A stretch of 34,016 nt of DNA from Symploca sp. SIO2C1. GTDB lineage: Bacteria; Cyanobacteriota; Cyanobacteriia; Cyanobacteriales; Coleofasciculaceae. Each line of letters starts with the position of its first letter. Position 1 is the first letter of the stretch. Positions 8,339 to 16,831 of the stretch are shown here, piece by piece. Under the pieces are notes generated by a model. The model was not told the DNA's origin, made no database searches, and worked only from the letters and a program-made list of their open reading frames with translations. Location of the stretch: contig JAAHGL010000068.1 in the NCBI GenBank assembly GCA_010692635.1, positions 1 to 34,016 of the forward strand, written 5' to 3'. A program made the translations under genes and the position numbers.

Positions 8339-9229
8339 CTAGTGATTCTGGCCTAACCAATCAAGGATGATAAGATTTACAGAATCTGGTTTCTCATCAT
8401 GAGGACAGTGACCAGCCTTAGGTATAGGGAAAAACTCGATTTCCTGACCAACCTCCCGCTGCTGTTGGTAGATAGTTGCACCAGCAATTGGTGTCCAAGG
8501 GTCATCTTCTCCCCAAATCACTAGTAGAGGATGCTTTACTTTTGGTAATAGTTCAGTTGGAGTCGGCCCAGGAGGAGCGGTAAGTACGGAGGCAAATACC
8601 TCTGGAGCCCCAGGATCACAAGATGGTTGGTAGATTATCTCCACAAGTTCTTCTGTAATTGCTTCTGGATTGCAATAGACTTGCTTGAGGGTGCGGCGGA
8701 GGCGAGATTTCTGGCGGATGCGGTTAAACAGAAATGGTCCGACAGTCTTGGAACTAACCAATTTAGTAAAGACTCCCATCACTAACCTGAGAGGTAGATT
8801 CAGTTCATCAGGGCGATGATTGAGTCCACCGGCACAGTTAATCAAGACTCCACCAGTAGTAATTTCTGGGTAATCACTCACCAACATTAGACTGAGCAAA
8901 GCACCGATAGAGTTACCGATAAATACAGTAGGTTCTGTGATGTGGGTGTTCCAGAAGTCCTTCAACTGCTGTTGCCACAACTCTAAGGTGTAATTCAGTG
9001 AAGGTTTAGCAGAACCGCCGAATCCCAGGAGATCGATCGCAAATACTTTATATCCAGAAGCAGCTAAGACGGGAATATTCTTGCGCCAATGTCCAATGGA
9101 AGCACCAAAACCATGAATTAACACTAGAGGCTTGCCAGTACCCATCACGGTGTATTGAATTTGATGTCCTTGCCATGTCCAAAAGTGCTTTTCTAATTTG
9201 TTGGCTAGGGTTAGTGGTGGTGTAGTCAC
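8339..9229 (-). CDS. Alpha/beta-fold hydrolase
   Basis: The product has 296 residues. The start is GTG 9229; an in-frame stop lies three codons upstream and the first internal Met is residue 29. The fold markers are in order: HGFGAS oxyanion loop (39-44), DLLGFGGS (66-73), nucleophile elbow GNSIGA (Ser107 in 105-110), acid in WGEDDPW (Asp242 or Asp243) and the catalytic histidine in AGHCPHDE (His274). The GHCPHDE ending and spacing resemble the chloroplast/cyanobacterial group that includes pheophytinase-like esterases, so a pigment or lipid ester is possible. The substrate cannot be read from the sequence. It is on the same strand as the epimerase pair but about 200 bases away, with a palindrome between them, so it is probably a separate unit. 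Confidence 0.85.
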   Translation of the reverse strand: MTTPPLTLANKLEKHFWTWQGHQIQYTVMGTGKPLVLIHGFGASIGHWRKNIPVLAASGYKVFAIDLLGFGGSAKPSLNYTLELWQQQLKDFWNTHITEPTVFIGNSIGALLSLMLVSDYPEITTGGVLINCAGGLNHRPDELNLPLRLVMGVFTKLVSSKTVGPFLFNRIRQKSRLRRTLKQVYCNPEAITEELVEIIYQPSCDPGAPEVFASVLTAPPGPTPTELLPKVKHPLLVIWGEDDPWTPIAGATIYQQQREVGQEIEFFPIPKAGHCPHDEKPDSVNLIILDWLGQNH

Positions 9230-9317
9230 TGGGTTTTATTAAGATTATTTAAGTGTTTTTTCTATCATAGATTGAAATGAGAGTTGAGGAGGGGTTTAAG
9301 GTATTTTTTTCAAGGGG

Positions 9318-9443
9318 GGGGGTGAGCGAAATTAGGGAAGGAATTTCTAGCGAAGTATCCTCTCAAATCATTATTTCTCCTTTGTTTCCCTATCTCCCTA
9401 TTTCCCTATCTCCCCATCTCCCCACCCTTTTTTTCGCTCACCC
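9318..9443. mobile_element. MITE, family B, copy 1, with 9-bp target duplication
   Basis: An element of about 126 bp whose ends are GGGTGAGCGAAA (9320-9331) and TTTCGCTCACCC (9432-9443). It is flanked by exact 9-bp direct repeats TTCAAGGGG at 9309-9317 and 9444-9452. Its right half is a pyrimidine-rich STRR (CCCTATC/CCCCATC units). Apart from this element, the gap 9230-9544 holds only a TATAAT-like box at 9453-9458 on the methyltransferase side, without a convincing -35. Confidence 0.85.
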
Positions 9444-9544
9444 TTCAAGGGGTATAATAAAGCAGCCGAGTGAGTGCTGCATCCGCCCCTGCTGTGGTTC
9501 AAACACTGTTATACCTGCTACTAACACCACTTTGAGAAGAGATC

Positions 9545-10363
9545 ATGAAACAAGCACAAAATTCTCAACTAAGCACCAGTTCCCTGAGAATCAACTTCAG
9601 TTCTCTAATAATCAGGTCAATAAGATTTCTGCGAGTGAACTCTGTCCTAAAGCTTCTGCTTAGCTATGCTCCACAAGGAATCAAAACTTGGGTTAATAAT
9701 GTTAAGTTAAATAACAGCTACAGTGAGAAACTTGTTCCTGAGAAAGAGATTACCCTGAAGTATCGTGAAGCTTTGCTTTTGTTGCAGGAAAAACAGAAAT
9801 CTGAAACTTTAGGGGACTATCTAGAATTTGGTGTCTGCCACGGTACATCAATGGTTTGTCTGCATAGAGTTCTCCAAGAATTAAATTTGAAACAAGTTCG
9901 TCTATTTGGTTTTGATTCTTTTGAAGGTCTACCAGAAACAGCAAAAAATGATGATGGAGGAGCCTGGTTTCCTGGACAGTTCAACTCTAGTTTAGAATTA
10001 ACTAGCAAAATTTTAACTGAGCAAGGTATTGATTGGAACCGTACTTTTTTGGTGAAAGGATGGTTTAGTGAAACTCTTAATCAAGATTTAGTTGAAAAGT
10101 ATCAATTAACTAATGCTAGTGTGATTATGGTGGATTGTGATATGTATTTATCCGCCAAAGAAGCACTGAATTTCTGTGCCCCTTTGATTCAAGAACAAGC
10201 TATCATTTTCTTCGACGATTGGTATTCACAAAATTTAGACCAGAAGAATATGGGAGAGAAACGAGCATTCGATGAGTTTCTTCAAGAAAACCCTCATTTT
10301 GGTACAGAAAAATTAGGTAGTTATACTACTAACGCTCAAATTTTTCGAGTTTTTCGCAAATAG
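9545..10363 (+). CDS. TylF/MycF-family O-methyltransferase
   Basis: The product has 272 residues from ATG 9545, with a purine-rich AGAAGAG just upstream. TylF-like enzymes are SAM- and Mg-dependent sugar O-methyltransferases of macrolide pathways; relatives also occur in polysaccharide loci. Visible motifs: YLEFGVCHGTSM (92-103, SAM loop), FGFDSFEGLP (121-130, Asp124 for the ribose), MVDCDMYLSAKEAL (195-208, metal-binding aspartates) and IFFDDWYS (221-228, metal and catalytic aspartates). The first 60 residues are a basic, hydrophobic helical extension. The gene faces the glycosyltransferase gene downstream and marks the left edge of the glycan locus. Methylation of a sugar hydroxyl is the natural inference. 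The stop TAG is part of the TAGTTA target site of a family A MITE. Confidence 0.85.
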   Translation: MKQAQNSQLSTSSLRINFSSLIIRSIRFLRVNSVLKLLLSYAPQGIKTWVNNVKLNNSYSEKLVPEKEITLKYREALLLLQEKQKSETLGDYLEFGVCHGTSMVCLHRVLQELNLKQVRLFGFDSFEGLPETAKNDDGGAWFPGQFNSSLELTSKILTEQGIDWNRTFLVKGWFSETLNQDLVEKYQLTNASVIMVDCDMYLSAKEALNFCAPLIQEQAIIFFDDWYSQNLDQKNMGEKRAFDEFLQENPHFGTEKLGSYTTNAQIFRVFRK

Positions 10364-10366
10364 TTA

Positions 10367-10525
10367 GGTCTTGCTGAATAAGTAAAAAGTAACAAGTAAA
10401 AAGTAACAAGTAAGAAGGAATGAAGAATTTATCACAGTTTTGAGCACTTGCAGCCCTCAAGGCTACCCAGCAATTTCCCATGAAGGTGCAAGGAAATTGA
10501 GCATTTAGATACAAAAGCCTTGCAC
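10367..10525. mobile_element. MITE, family A, copy 2, right end lost
   Basis: Starts GGTCTTGCTGAATAAGT directly after TAGTTA (10361-10366). It carries AAGTAAC-type heptamers and follows the copy at 33425 (AAGAAGGAATGAAG, TTTCCCATGAAGGTGCAAGGAAA) as far as GCCTTGCAC. After that the match fades into unrelated sequence, and no closing CTTATTCAGC end is found. It fills most of the gap between the two convergent genes. Confidence 0.7.
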
Positions 10526-10600
10526 TTTAACCGGGTAATCCCTAATGAACTCTTGACTTATTTCTCATTTTCTTTTTCGATGCAGTATTTTATCCTGTTC

Positions 10601-10620
10601 CCTGCGTCGTCAGACGCTTA
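10601..10620. repeat. Short palindrome at the 3' end of the glycosyltransferase gene
   Basis: CCTGCGTCGTCAGACGCTTA contains the stem GCGTC-GTCA-GACGC and includes the stop codon of the minus-strand gene (10610-10612). The same sequence, split by the 121-bp family C element, is at 5403-5413 plus 5535-5544. This copy therefore serves as the empty site. Confidence 0.7.
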
Positions 10621-11539
10621 GTATCTTCCTAACTTTTTTATATACACGAGAGATTAAATTTGGATTCTGCTGTCTGAGCCAGTCTTCATGTATAAGCTTA
10701 TCAGCTGGTACATCACGAGCTAGGGTTGGTGGATGCTCCAAAGGAAATGAAATTAGATCGAAAGGCAAACTAGCGTAAGAAGAGTAACTATCAGTTGTAT
10801 GGGTTGCCTCTGCACCAAAGCCTAGGTTAGAGACGAGATTCCCATTAGGTCGAACAACTAAAGCATTTTGTAGCCAACAGGCAAATTGCAACTGATAAGA
10901 CCAAGCGTAAGAGGTACTTGAACCATAATAAGCTTTGTTAAACTTTGTAGTCCAATCTTCAACAACTCTTCTGTCTTGTAGAAACTCATCAAGCCAGCCT
11001 GTTTCTAAAATCTCTGGCCAACGCTTCATTTCATAATCGAAATGACACCAAGCTCTACGCCAAGTAGCCCAACCCCAACAAATGAAGTAACGGGAGAAGT
11101 AGTAGCTATAGGAGGGGTCTCCCATCTTATAGTTACTACCACAAATGCCCATTACTTTTGGCTCGTCTCGATATTTTTCTAATAATTCTTCACAGAATTG
11201 AAAAAAAGTAGGGTGAGGTAAGCAGTCATCTTCAAGAATGATGGCTTCTTCTACCTGCTCAAATACCCAACTAATTCCTGTAGCTGGACGTTTTCCACAC
11301 CCCAAATTGACATCTGAATAGTTTTTGAAAACCTCACAGTCCCAATCAACACGCTCAATAATAGCGCGAGTAGCAGCACATTTTTCTGCTTCACCGGGTT
11401 TGTCCAGACGATGTCCATCGGCAATAACGAAGAGTTTTTGCGGTTTAGCTTGGCGAATTGCTTCAAATACCTTCTCTGTACTATCTGGTCGATTGAAGAT
11501 AATCAAAGCTACTGGAGTTTTAAGATATGATTGATTCAT
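10610..11539 (-). CDS. Glycosyltransferase, GT-A-like (HlpA-type)
   Basis: The product has about 309 residues from ATG 11539. ATG 11560 and TTG 11614 are in-frame alternatives without better ribosome sites; the chosen start puts the first beta-strand (TPVALIIFNRPDS) at the N-terminus as in relatives. The acidic metal motif is AIILEDDCLPHPTFFQFC (99-116; EDD at 103-105), followed by an aromatic acceptor region (YFICWGWATWRRAW). The family is a poorly characterised branch of nucleotide-sugar glycosyltransferases found in O-antigen and capsule loci. Donor and acceptor are unknown. It is the last gene of a run of eight co-directional genes (19173 to 10610) that probably form one or two transcripts. 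Confidence 0.8.
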   Translation of the reverse strand: MNQSYLKTPVALIIFNRPDSTEKVFEAIRQAKPQKLFVIADGHRLDKPGEAEKCAATRAIIERVDWDCEVFKNYSDVNLGCGKRPATGISWVFEQVEEAIILEDDCLPHPTFFQFCEELLEKYRDEPKVMGICGSNYKMGDPSYSYYFSRYFICWGWATWRRAWCHFDYEMKRWPEILETGWLDEFLQDRRVVEDWTTKFNKAYYGSSTSYAWSYQLQFACWLQNALVVRPNGNLVSNLGFGAEATHTTDSYSSYASLPFDLISFPLEHPPTLARDVPADKLIHEDWLRQQNPNLISRVYKKVRKILSV

Positions 11540-11642
11540 TATGGGGTTATTGTTGGGCATTATAGGATTGAAAGTATAATTTTTACACTGTATAGGATTA
11601 TCTACCTCTGACAATCAAATAAGATTAATCGCTTTATTGAGC

Positions 11643-12575
11643 TCAATCGATCAACTTTTGTATCTTTCTCAAAGAATAAAATTTCAGGTAATACCAGTCA
11701 GACCAAACAATTAGCTGTAGCTTTTCTACTAGGGATAAATTAACCGAATTCCAGATTTTACCCCGGAGACAAATGACATGTACCCAACCCGGCTTGTGGA
11801 TGGCGAGGAAGTCTTCAATTCGCTGTGATTTGACCATTTTATCCCGCTTTTCTTTTTCCGACATACCTCTGAGATTGGATAGACCCCCTGGTGCAGAGCG
11901 CATTAGCTTTTGAGGAATTGTGTAAAATTCCCCGTCCAAAGATAACTGTGCTAAAAAAAGGTGATCCCAGGCTAGCAGGTTAGGTTGAGATGCCATTGCT
12001 TTCCGGATGGCTTCACGTTTGATCACTCCGTATATTAAGTCTCCCACTGCTGCCTGTTCTTTGTATATGGAAGATATGTAATTTTGATATCGCTGGCTCA
12101 CAGTTAGGCCTACTGTAGTACATCCTTGATCAACTGCTAAAACTTTCCCTTGTACTGGATCTTTTAGTTCAGAAAAGCTATTGACTAGCAATAACTTCGG
12201 TGATACGTTGGGTTTTTCGAATTCCTCCAGACAAATTTCGATATATTCTGGAGAGCGCTCATCATCATCACATAACCAAGTAAAATATTCACCGTGAGAC
12301 ACCTCAAAAAGAAATTTTTTGTTATAAAATAAACCAATATTTTCTTCTTGGCGAACATACTGAATTCGCTCATCTTGCTCCATAAACTCTCGAACAATAA
12401 TTTCTGTTTCGGTTTGTCCTTCTGTTTCTGTTTCTGCAGAACAGTTATCAGAAACAATTATTTCCAAGTTTTGGTATGTTTGTTTAATAATAGACTCTAA
12501 AGCACGGCGTAGACCTTGAGGTCGATTATAAGTCGGTATGCCGATACTAACTAAAGGTTGCTCTTGAGCTGACAT
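11643..12575 (-). CDS. GT2 family glycosyltransferase
   Basis: The product has 310 residues from ATG 12575. The GT2 N-terminal fold is plain: PLVSIGIPTYNRPQGLRRAL (7-26), LEIIVSDNCS (37-46, nucleotide-binding Asp43), and WLCDDDERS (100-108), with the DDD metal motif. An acidic insertion ETETEGQTETE (48-58) sits where most relatives have a short loop and looks like codon slippage. No transmembrane segments are evident, so it is probably cytosolic or peripheral. The downstream neighbour starts about 100 bases on. Confidence 0.85.
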   Translation of the reverse strand: MSAQEQPLVSIGIPTYNRPQGLRRALESIIKQTYQNLEIIVSDNCSAETETEGQTETEIIVREFMEQDERIQYVRQEENIGLFYNKKFLFEVSHGEYFTWLCDDDERSPEYIEICLEEFEKPNVSPKLLLVNSFSELKDPVQGKVLAVDQGCTTVGLTVSQRYQNYISSIYKEQAAVGDLIYGVIKREAIRKAMASQPNLLAWDHLFLAQLSLDGEFYTIPQKLMRSAPGGLSNLRGMSEKEKRDKMVKSQRIEDFLAIHKPGWVHVICLRGKIWNSVNLSLVEKLQLIVWSDWYYLKFYSLRKIQKLID

Positions 12576-12664
12576 GTTCTCTATTTACCTTGGCTTAACA
12601 AGAACGAAAAAGCAGATACCATAAGTCTTATATCCTCCTGCCTTCTTCTACTAAAAGCCTTATT

Positions 12665-13825
12665 TTATCGCATAGGAGCATTATCAAAAGCACGAGCCAT
12701 AGCGTTCCAGGCTAACTTGCGATTCAGTTGGTCATCCAGCGGTAGGGGTCGGACTGCCAAACCATCCTTACGTGGTGAAAATCTGGAAAGCCAAGTATCG
12801 CGATCGCTTAATCCCCACGTAAACACAGCCATCACTGCTGGCTCATCTAGCACTACTGAAAGAAAATCTTCATAAGCTGTGGCTACCAAGCGATCGCGAA
12901 CATTAATGTCTTTTGGCAGTTTATGATCTCTCACATCTAGTTCAGTAACCATGATTTTGAGATCAAGATCGGCGACATCAGCGAGAAAAGCTCTCAGCTT
13001 TTTGGGATTAAGGTGAGTCATGTAAGTTCCCCGCAGGTGACCTTGAATACCCAAAACATCAATGGGAGTACCCCTGGACTTTAAGCGCTCTAACAGCTTA
13101 AGCACAGCAACTCTCTTCGCTTCTCCGTTAGCTGTGGTAGACCATAGCTGACCGTCAAACCATAAATCATTTTCGTTATATACTAACAAAGACTTAGGGT
13201 CTGCTTCTCTGGCAGCACGAAAGGCAAGTTCAATGTAATCTGGACCTAAAACATCAAGCCAAGGAGAGTTCCGCAAACCGTCAGACCTTCCATCCCTCAG
13301 GTGAAGAGCTTCATTGACGACATGCCAAGAGTGTATCTGACCAGCATAACGCCCGACAACCTTATCAATATGGTCAACCAATATCCGCTCGGCATTTTGG
13401 CTGTTGACCTTCTCCTTAAACCATTTTGGCAAAGCTTTGTACCAAACCAGGGTGTGTCCCCGAAACAGCAGATCGTGAGTGCGGGCAAACTCCAGCATCC
13501 AATCCCCTTTGGTAAAATTAAAACGCTTTGGACTGGGACGAATGTTTCGCCACTTAAGATCATTCTCTGCTGCTAGGATGGCACATTCTTGGGGGAAGCG
13601 AGCAGCAAATTCGGCGTCTGAGGATAGGGTACGGTATTTAGCAGGCGCTCCATAAATCAACCCTTTGGCAGCAGCACGCTCCTTTAAGGAAGCTTCCCCA
13701 ACTACAGTAAAGTCTCTTGCTGGATTGTTAAGGGCTTTACTCTTTGCCAATGTGCCTATGCTTGCCAAAGTTCCTAAACCTAAGCACAGGACGCCTCGTC
13801 TAGTCAGTAACCAATTTTTGCTCAT
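12665..13825 (-). CDS. GH10 family glycoside hydrolase (endo-beta-1,4-xylanase-like), Tat-exported
   Basis: The product has 386 residues from ATG 13825. The N-terminus has a twin-arginine signal, LTRRGVLCLG (7-16), followed by a small hydrophobic run, so a folded enzyme is probably exported to the periplasm or beyond. The catalytic domain (about 50-380) shows GH10 hallmarks: ENDLKWRNIRP (87-97), GHTLVWY (123-129), the acid/base Glu172 in WHVVNEALH, YNENDLW (216-222), GIQGHL (259-264), the nucleophile Glu295 in IMVTELDVRD, and TWGLSDRDTW (336-345). Both catalytic glutamates are present, so activity is expected. GH10 enzymes cut xylans and related beta-1,4 chains. Its place between glycosyltransferases and sulfotransferases suggests editing, length control or release of the locus's own polymer rather than feeding; this is inference. 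Confidence 0.88.
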   Translation of the reverse strand: MSKNWLLTRRGVLCLGLGTLASIGTLAKSKALNNPARDFTVVGEASLKERAAAKGLIYGAPAKYRTLSSDAEFAARFPQECAILAAENDLKWRNIRPSPKRFNFTKGDWMLEFARTHDLLFRGHTLVWYKALPKWFKEKVNSQNAERILVDHIDKVVGRYAGQIHSWHVVNEALHLRDGRSDGLRNSPWLDVLGPDYIELAFRAAREADPKSLLVYNENDLWFDGQLWSTTANGEAKRVAVLKLLERLKSRGTPIDVLGIQGHLRGTYMTHLNPKKLRAFLADVADLDLKIMVTELDVRDHKLPKDINVRDRLVATAYEDFLSVVLDEPAVMAVFTWGLSDRDTWLSRFSPRKDGLAVRPLPLDDQLNRKLAWNAMARAFDNAPMR

Positions 13826-13855
13826 CTTGAATTATTCCTATTGTTCGAGCTAAAT

Positions 13856-14908
13856 CTACCGTTGAAGCACAGCCAGACGAAATCGCTGCCAAATATATTG
13901 AGGAATATTGGCAATCCGGTGGTTGTTAGCAAGTAGGGCTCGCAGCAAACTGAATGGTAAAGTTATCCATAACCAAGTAATCAGAAACAGTGAATGGCGG
14001 ATTAGCTGTTGCTCGTAACCTGCTTCACTCAACAGAGAGCCGCAAAGATATTGGATAGTAGAAATCTCTGCATTACTCAATTTCTCTTGCCAGCGATACG
14101 TTGTCTCCTTAGAAAAACCTGATTTTCCATATAGTTCGGAGTAGGAGCTATTTGATGAAGGTGCTTCTATCATTGAGGACTGATAGTCCAAAGCCAGCCA
14201 TGCCGTTAATGCTTTAATAGCTGATTCTGGGTCAGCGAGCAGATCCTCAAACCGCTGGATGTAAATGCGCTCTTCGCCAAACTCCTGATGAGCTTTCAGA
14301 GCAGCCTTGAAAGCCCCCCTCCAAAGCAGGATTGTAATTACGATGCTGTAGGAATTTTTGAGCCTAGTTCTTTGATGATCAGGCATCTGTTCACGTTTCC
14401 ATTTGTCTCGAGATGATGCTACAACCCCTCCTGGATGACGGAGCATACAAATGATTTTCGCTTGAGGATAGCGAGTAAGAATTTCAGAAATCCGAAAGAC
14501 ATGTCTGGGGGTTTTCTCTCCCCACCTTATCTTATTATTACTCTGGGCACAGAACCGACAGAACGCCTCAAAATACGAGTCAGCGCCAGTACCGAGAGAC
14601 TCGGCTAATGTTTCTAGTTCTGTGCGGTTTATCCAGCTCTGCTCTGGATCACCTCCGTTCCCGTAAACTCTGTGTCCAAGAGCTAGAAAGTAGTCTTGGC
14701 AGAGTTTTATTTGTTCTGGGTTCAAGGGCTGTTGCTCAAAACCGGTCATCCTCACACGCAGGTCATCAAAGTAGTGAGTCTCTCTTTCCGCTATCCACAC
14801 GTCCGAGTGTTTATTCATAATTTTTCTGAGCAATGTGGTGCCTGAGCGTGATAGGCCTACGATGAAAATCGGAAAATCGTTACTAGTGTTCTTATTAGAG
14901 TTATTCAT
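13856..14908 (-). CDS. Sulfotransferase (Sulfotransfer_3 type), tandem copy 2
   Basis: The product has 350 residues from ATG 14908. PAPS-binding elements are present: the 5'-phosphosulfate loop FIVGLSRSGTTLLR (15-28) and the 3'-phosphate segment MLRHPGGVVASSRDKW (155-170, with Arg157 and Ser165/166). WGEKTPRHV (129-137) and IYIQRFEDLLADPESAI (215-231) are family landmarks. The C-terminal 50 residues hold a hydrophobic stretch (about 304-325) that may bind the membrane, where lipid-linked glycans are assembled. By eye it is about 70% identical to the gene just upstream. The gap to that gene is 72 bases and to the GH10 gene 30 bases, so co-transcription is likely. The acceptor is presumably a sugar hydroxyl of the locus's glycan. 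Confidence 0.88.
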   Translation of the reverse strand: MNNSNKNTSNDFPIFIVGLSRSGTTLLRKIMNKHSDVWIAERETHYFDDLRVRMTGFEQQPLNPEQIKLCQDYFLALGHRVYGNGGDPEQSWINRTELETLAESLGTGADSYFEAFCRFCAQSNNKIRWGEKTPRHVFRISEILTRYPQAKIICMLRHPGGVVASSRDKWKREQMPDHQRTRLKNSYSIVITILLWRGAFKAALKAHQEFGEERIYIQRFEDLLADPESAIKALTAWLALDYQSSMIEAPSSNSSYSELYGKSGFSKETTYRWQEKLSNAEISTIQYLCGSLLSEAGYEQQLIRHSLFLITWLWITLPFSLLRALLANNHRIANIPQYIWQRFRLAVLQR

Positions 14909-14980
14909 TTTTGTTTGTTATTCAATTTTGTTCTTTTGTGTAAGAGCATGACTAAGCATTAGAGCTGCTATAACTTTGGG

Positions 14981-16024
14981 TTAAATATTTCTTTGAAGCA
15001 CAGCTATACGAAATCGACGCCAAATATATTGAGGAATGTTTATCATCAGGTTACGGTTAGCTAATAAGGTTTGCAGCAACCCGAACGGTAAGGTTATCCA
15101 CAACGAAGTAATAAAACCTACCGAGGCAGGAACTGGCTCTGGCTGATAGCCAGCTTCCTTCAAAAGTGAACCGCAAAAATATTGGGTAGCAGAAATTTCT
15201 GCATCACTAAGTTTCTCCCGCCACAGATGCATTGGTTTTTGGGAAAAACCAGCTTTGCCAAAGAGGTCAAGATAGGAACTATTACTTGAAGAAACTTCTA
15301 TCATTGAGGGCTGATAGTCCAAAGACAGCCATGCTGCTAACGCTTTGATTGCTGATTCTGGATTAGCGAGTAAGTCTTCAAAGCGCTGGATATAGATATG
15401 CTCTTCGCCAAATTGCTTACGAGCTTGGAGAGCTGCCTTAAAATTACCTCTCCAAATCATGCTGGCAATCAAAAGGTTGTAGGAGTTTTTAGTTCTTAAT
15501 CCTGAACTATCAAGATTCATACGCTTCCACTTGTCGCGAAATGAGGCAATTACTCCTCCCGGATGGCGGAGCATACACACAATCTTTGCTTGAGGATAGC
15601 GAGTAAAAATTTCAGAAATATGAAAGACATGCTTAGGAGTCTTCTCACCCCATCGTGTTTTATGATTCTGCTGGGCACAGAGCTGACAAAACGCCTCAAA
15701 ATATGAATCAGCCCCAACACCAAGAGACTGGGCTAATGTCTGTAATTCTGTGCGGTTCATCCAGCCTTGCTCTGGATCACCTCCCCCACCATACCAGGTA
15801 TGGGTAAGAGCCAGAAAGTAGTCTTGGCAAAGTTTCGCATTTTCGGGACTCAACGGCTGTTGCTCAAAACCAGCCATCTTTACCCTAAGATCTGCAAAGT
15901 AGTTAGTCTCTCTTTCAACAATCCACACATCTGAGTGTTGGTTAAGAATACTTCTGAGTAATGTTGTGCCAGAGCGTGATGTGCCAACAATAAAAATAGG
16001 AGAATTACTATTAGGAGCATTCAT
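14981..16024 (-). CDS. Sulfotransferase (Sulfotransfer_3 type), tandem copy 1
   Basis: The product has 347 residues from ATG 16024. It has a 5'-phosphosulfate loop FIVGTSRSGTTLLR (11-24), WGEKTPKHV (125-133), a 3'-phosphate segment MLRHPGGVIASFRDKW (151-166), and the same hydrophobic C-terminal region (about 302-322). It is a close tandem duplicate of the next gene. Differences are concentrated near residues 167-195 and 240-270, regions that often contact the acceptor, so the two copies may sulfate different positions. It starts 5 bases after the stop of the WecG-like gene, which implies one operon. Confidence 0.88.
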   Translation of the reverse strand: MNAPNSNSPIFIVGTSRSGTTLLRSILNQHSDVWIVERETNYFADLRVKMAGFEQQPLSPENAKLCQDYFLALTHTWYGGGGDPEQGWMNRTELQTLAQSLGVGADSYFEAFCQLCAQQNHKTRWGEKTPKHVFHISEIFTRYPQAKIVCMLRHPGGVIASFRDKWKRMNLDSSGLRTKNSYNLLIASMIWRGNFKAALQARKQFGEEHIYIQRFEDLLANPESAIKALAAWLSLDYQPSMIEVSSSNSSYLDLFGKAGFSQKPMHLWREKLSDAEISATQYFCGSLLKEAGYQPEPVPASVGFITSLWITLPFGLLQTLLANRNLMINIPQYIWRRFRIAVLQRNI

Positions 16025-16029
16025 TGTAG

Positions 16030-16788
16030 CTAACCTCGATTGTTACTAAGAACCCGATACAAAAACTGAATGTTTCCCAGGAGATAGCGCTGCCATAAGC
16101 GTCGTGGTTCAGTAATTAACCTTGTCAACCATTCAAACCCATAGTCAGTCATCCAACTAGGACCTCGGTAGACAGTATCTGTGTAAAAGTCAAGGCATGC
16201 CCCCAGAGGGAGAAATACTCGTGCCTCTACTCGCTCTAAATTGTCCAAAATCCAACGTTCTTGTAATGGCATACCAAAACCTATGTACAAAACATCTGGC
16301 TTGAATTTATTGATTTTGTCAATCACTGCATCGTTCTCTTCTCCAGACTTTTCAAAATAACCGTGATGTCCTTTTATTTTCAAGGTAGGTGCGATTTTCT
16401 TGAACTTAGCTATTGCTTTGTCTACTACCCCTGGTTTACCTGCAAGCAGAAACAAGGAAATATCTTGCTTTTCCAAAGCTAAGACTAAATCCTCTATATA
16501 GTCGGGACAAGTCATGCGATGTTCAGATTCAACTGAGTAACCCTTAATTTTAGCCCCTAATAAAACGCCGAATCCATCACAGAATACTAGATCTGCATTG
16601 TTGTTAAAAAAATCTCGGTACCAAGGCTGTTCACAAACCAAATTCATGGCATGAACATTCACATGACCCACAATCGTCTTTTTGTCGAGTTTTGCAGCCT
16701 GGGCTACATACTCTATTAGTTCATGAACTGTTACTTTATGGAACCTTGTTTGAAGTAATACTACTTCATCATTAGTTTTTGTACCCAT
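16030..16788 (-). CDS. WecG/TagA/CpsF family glycosyltransferase
   Basis: The product has 252 residues from ATG 16788; GTG 16821 would add 11 residues, and neither has a clear ribosome site. The family (GT26) transfers ManNAc or ManNAcA, or glucose in some capsule systems, to an undecaprenyl-linked acceptor at the membrane. Motifs: TIVGHVNVHAMNL (38-50), DLVFCDGFGV (66-75, with the conserved Asp71), GFGMPLQERWI (about 169-179), and near the C-terminus YRGPSWMTDYGFEWLTRL. The basic C-terminal tail (EPRRLWQRYLLGN) is the known membrane-docking part. This argues that the glycan is built on a polyprenyl carrier, which fits the PglK-like flippase and Wzy-type polymerase in the window. Confidence 0.88.
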   Translation of the reverse strand: MGTKTNDEVVLLQTRFHKVTVHELIEYVAQAAKLDKKTIVGHVNVHAMNLVCEQPWYRDFFNNNADLVFCDGFGVLLGAKIKGYSVESEHRMTCPDYIEDLVLALEKQDISLFLLAGKPGVVDKAIAKFKKIAPTLKIKGHHGYFEKSGEENDAVIDKINKFKPDVLYIGFGMPLQERWILDNLERVEARVFLPLGACLDFYTDTVYRGPSWMTDYGFEWLTRLITEPRRLWQRYLLGNIQFLYRVLSNNRG

Positions 16789-16831
16789 AGGTGAATATTT
16801 TAGGTAGTAGTGGGGTGACACAACTAAAACT

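Noticed and set aside
9277-9663. A 128-codon open frame on the plus strand
   Set aside because: It runs through the family B MITE and into the methyltransferase gene in another frame; its composition reflects the pyrimidine-rich repeat.
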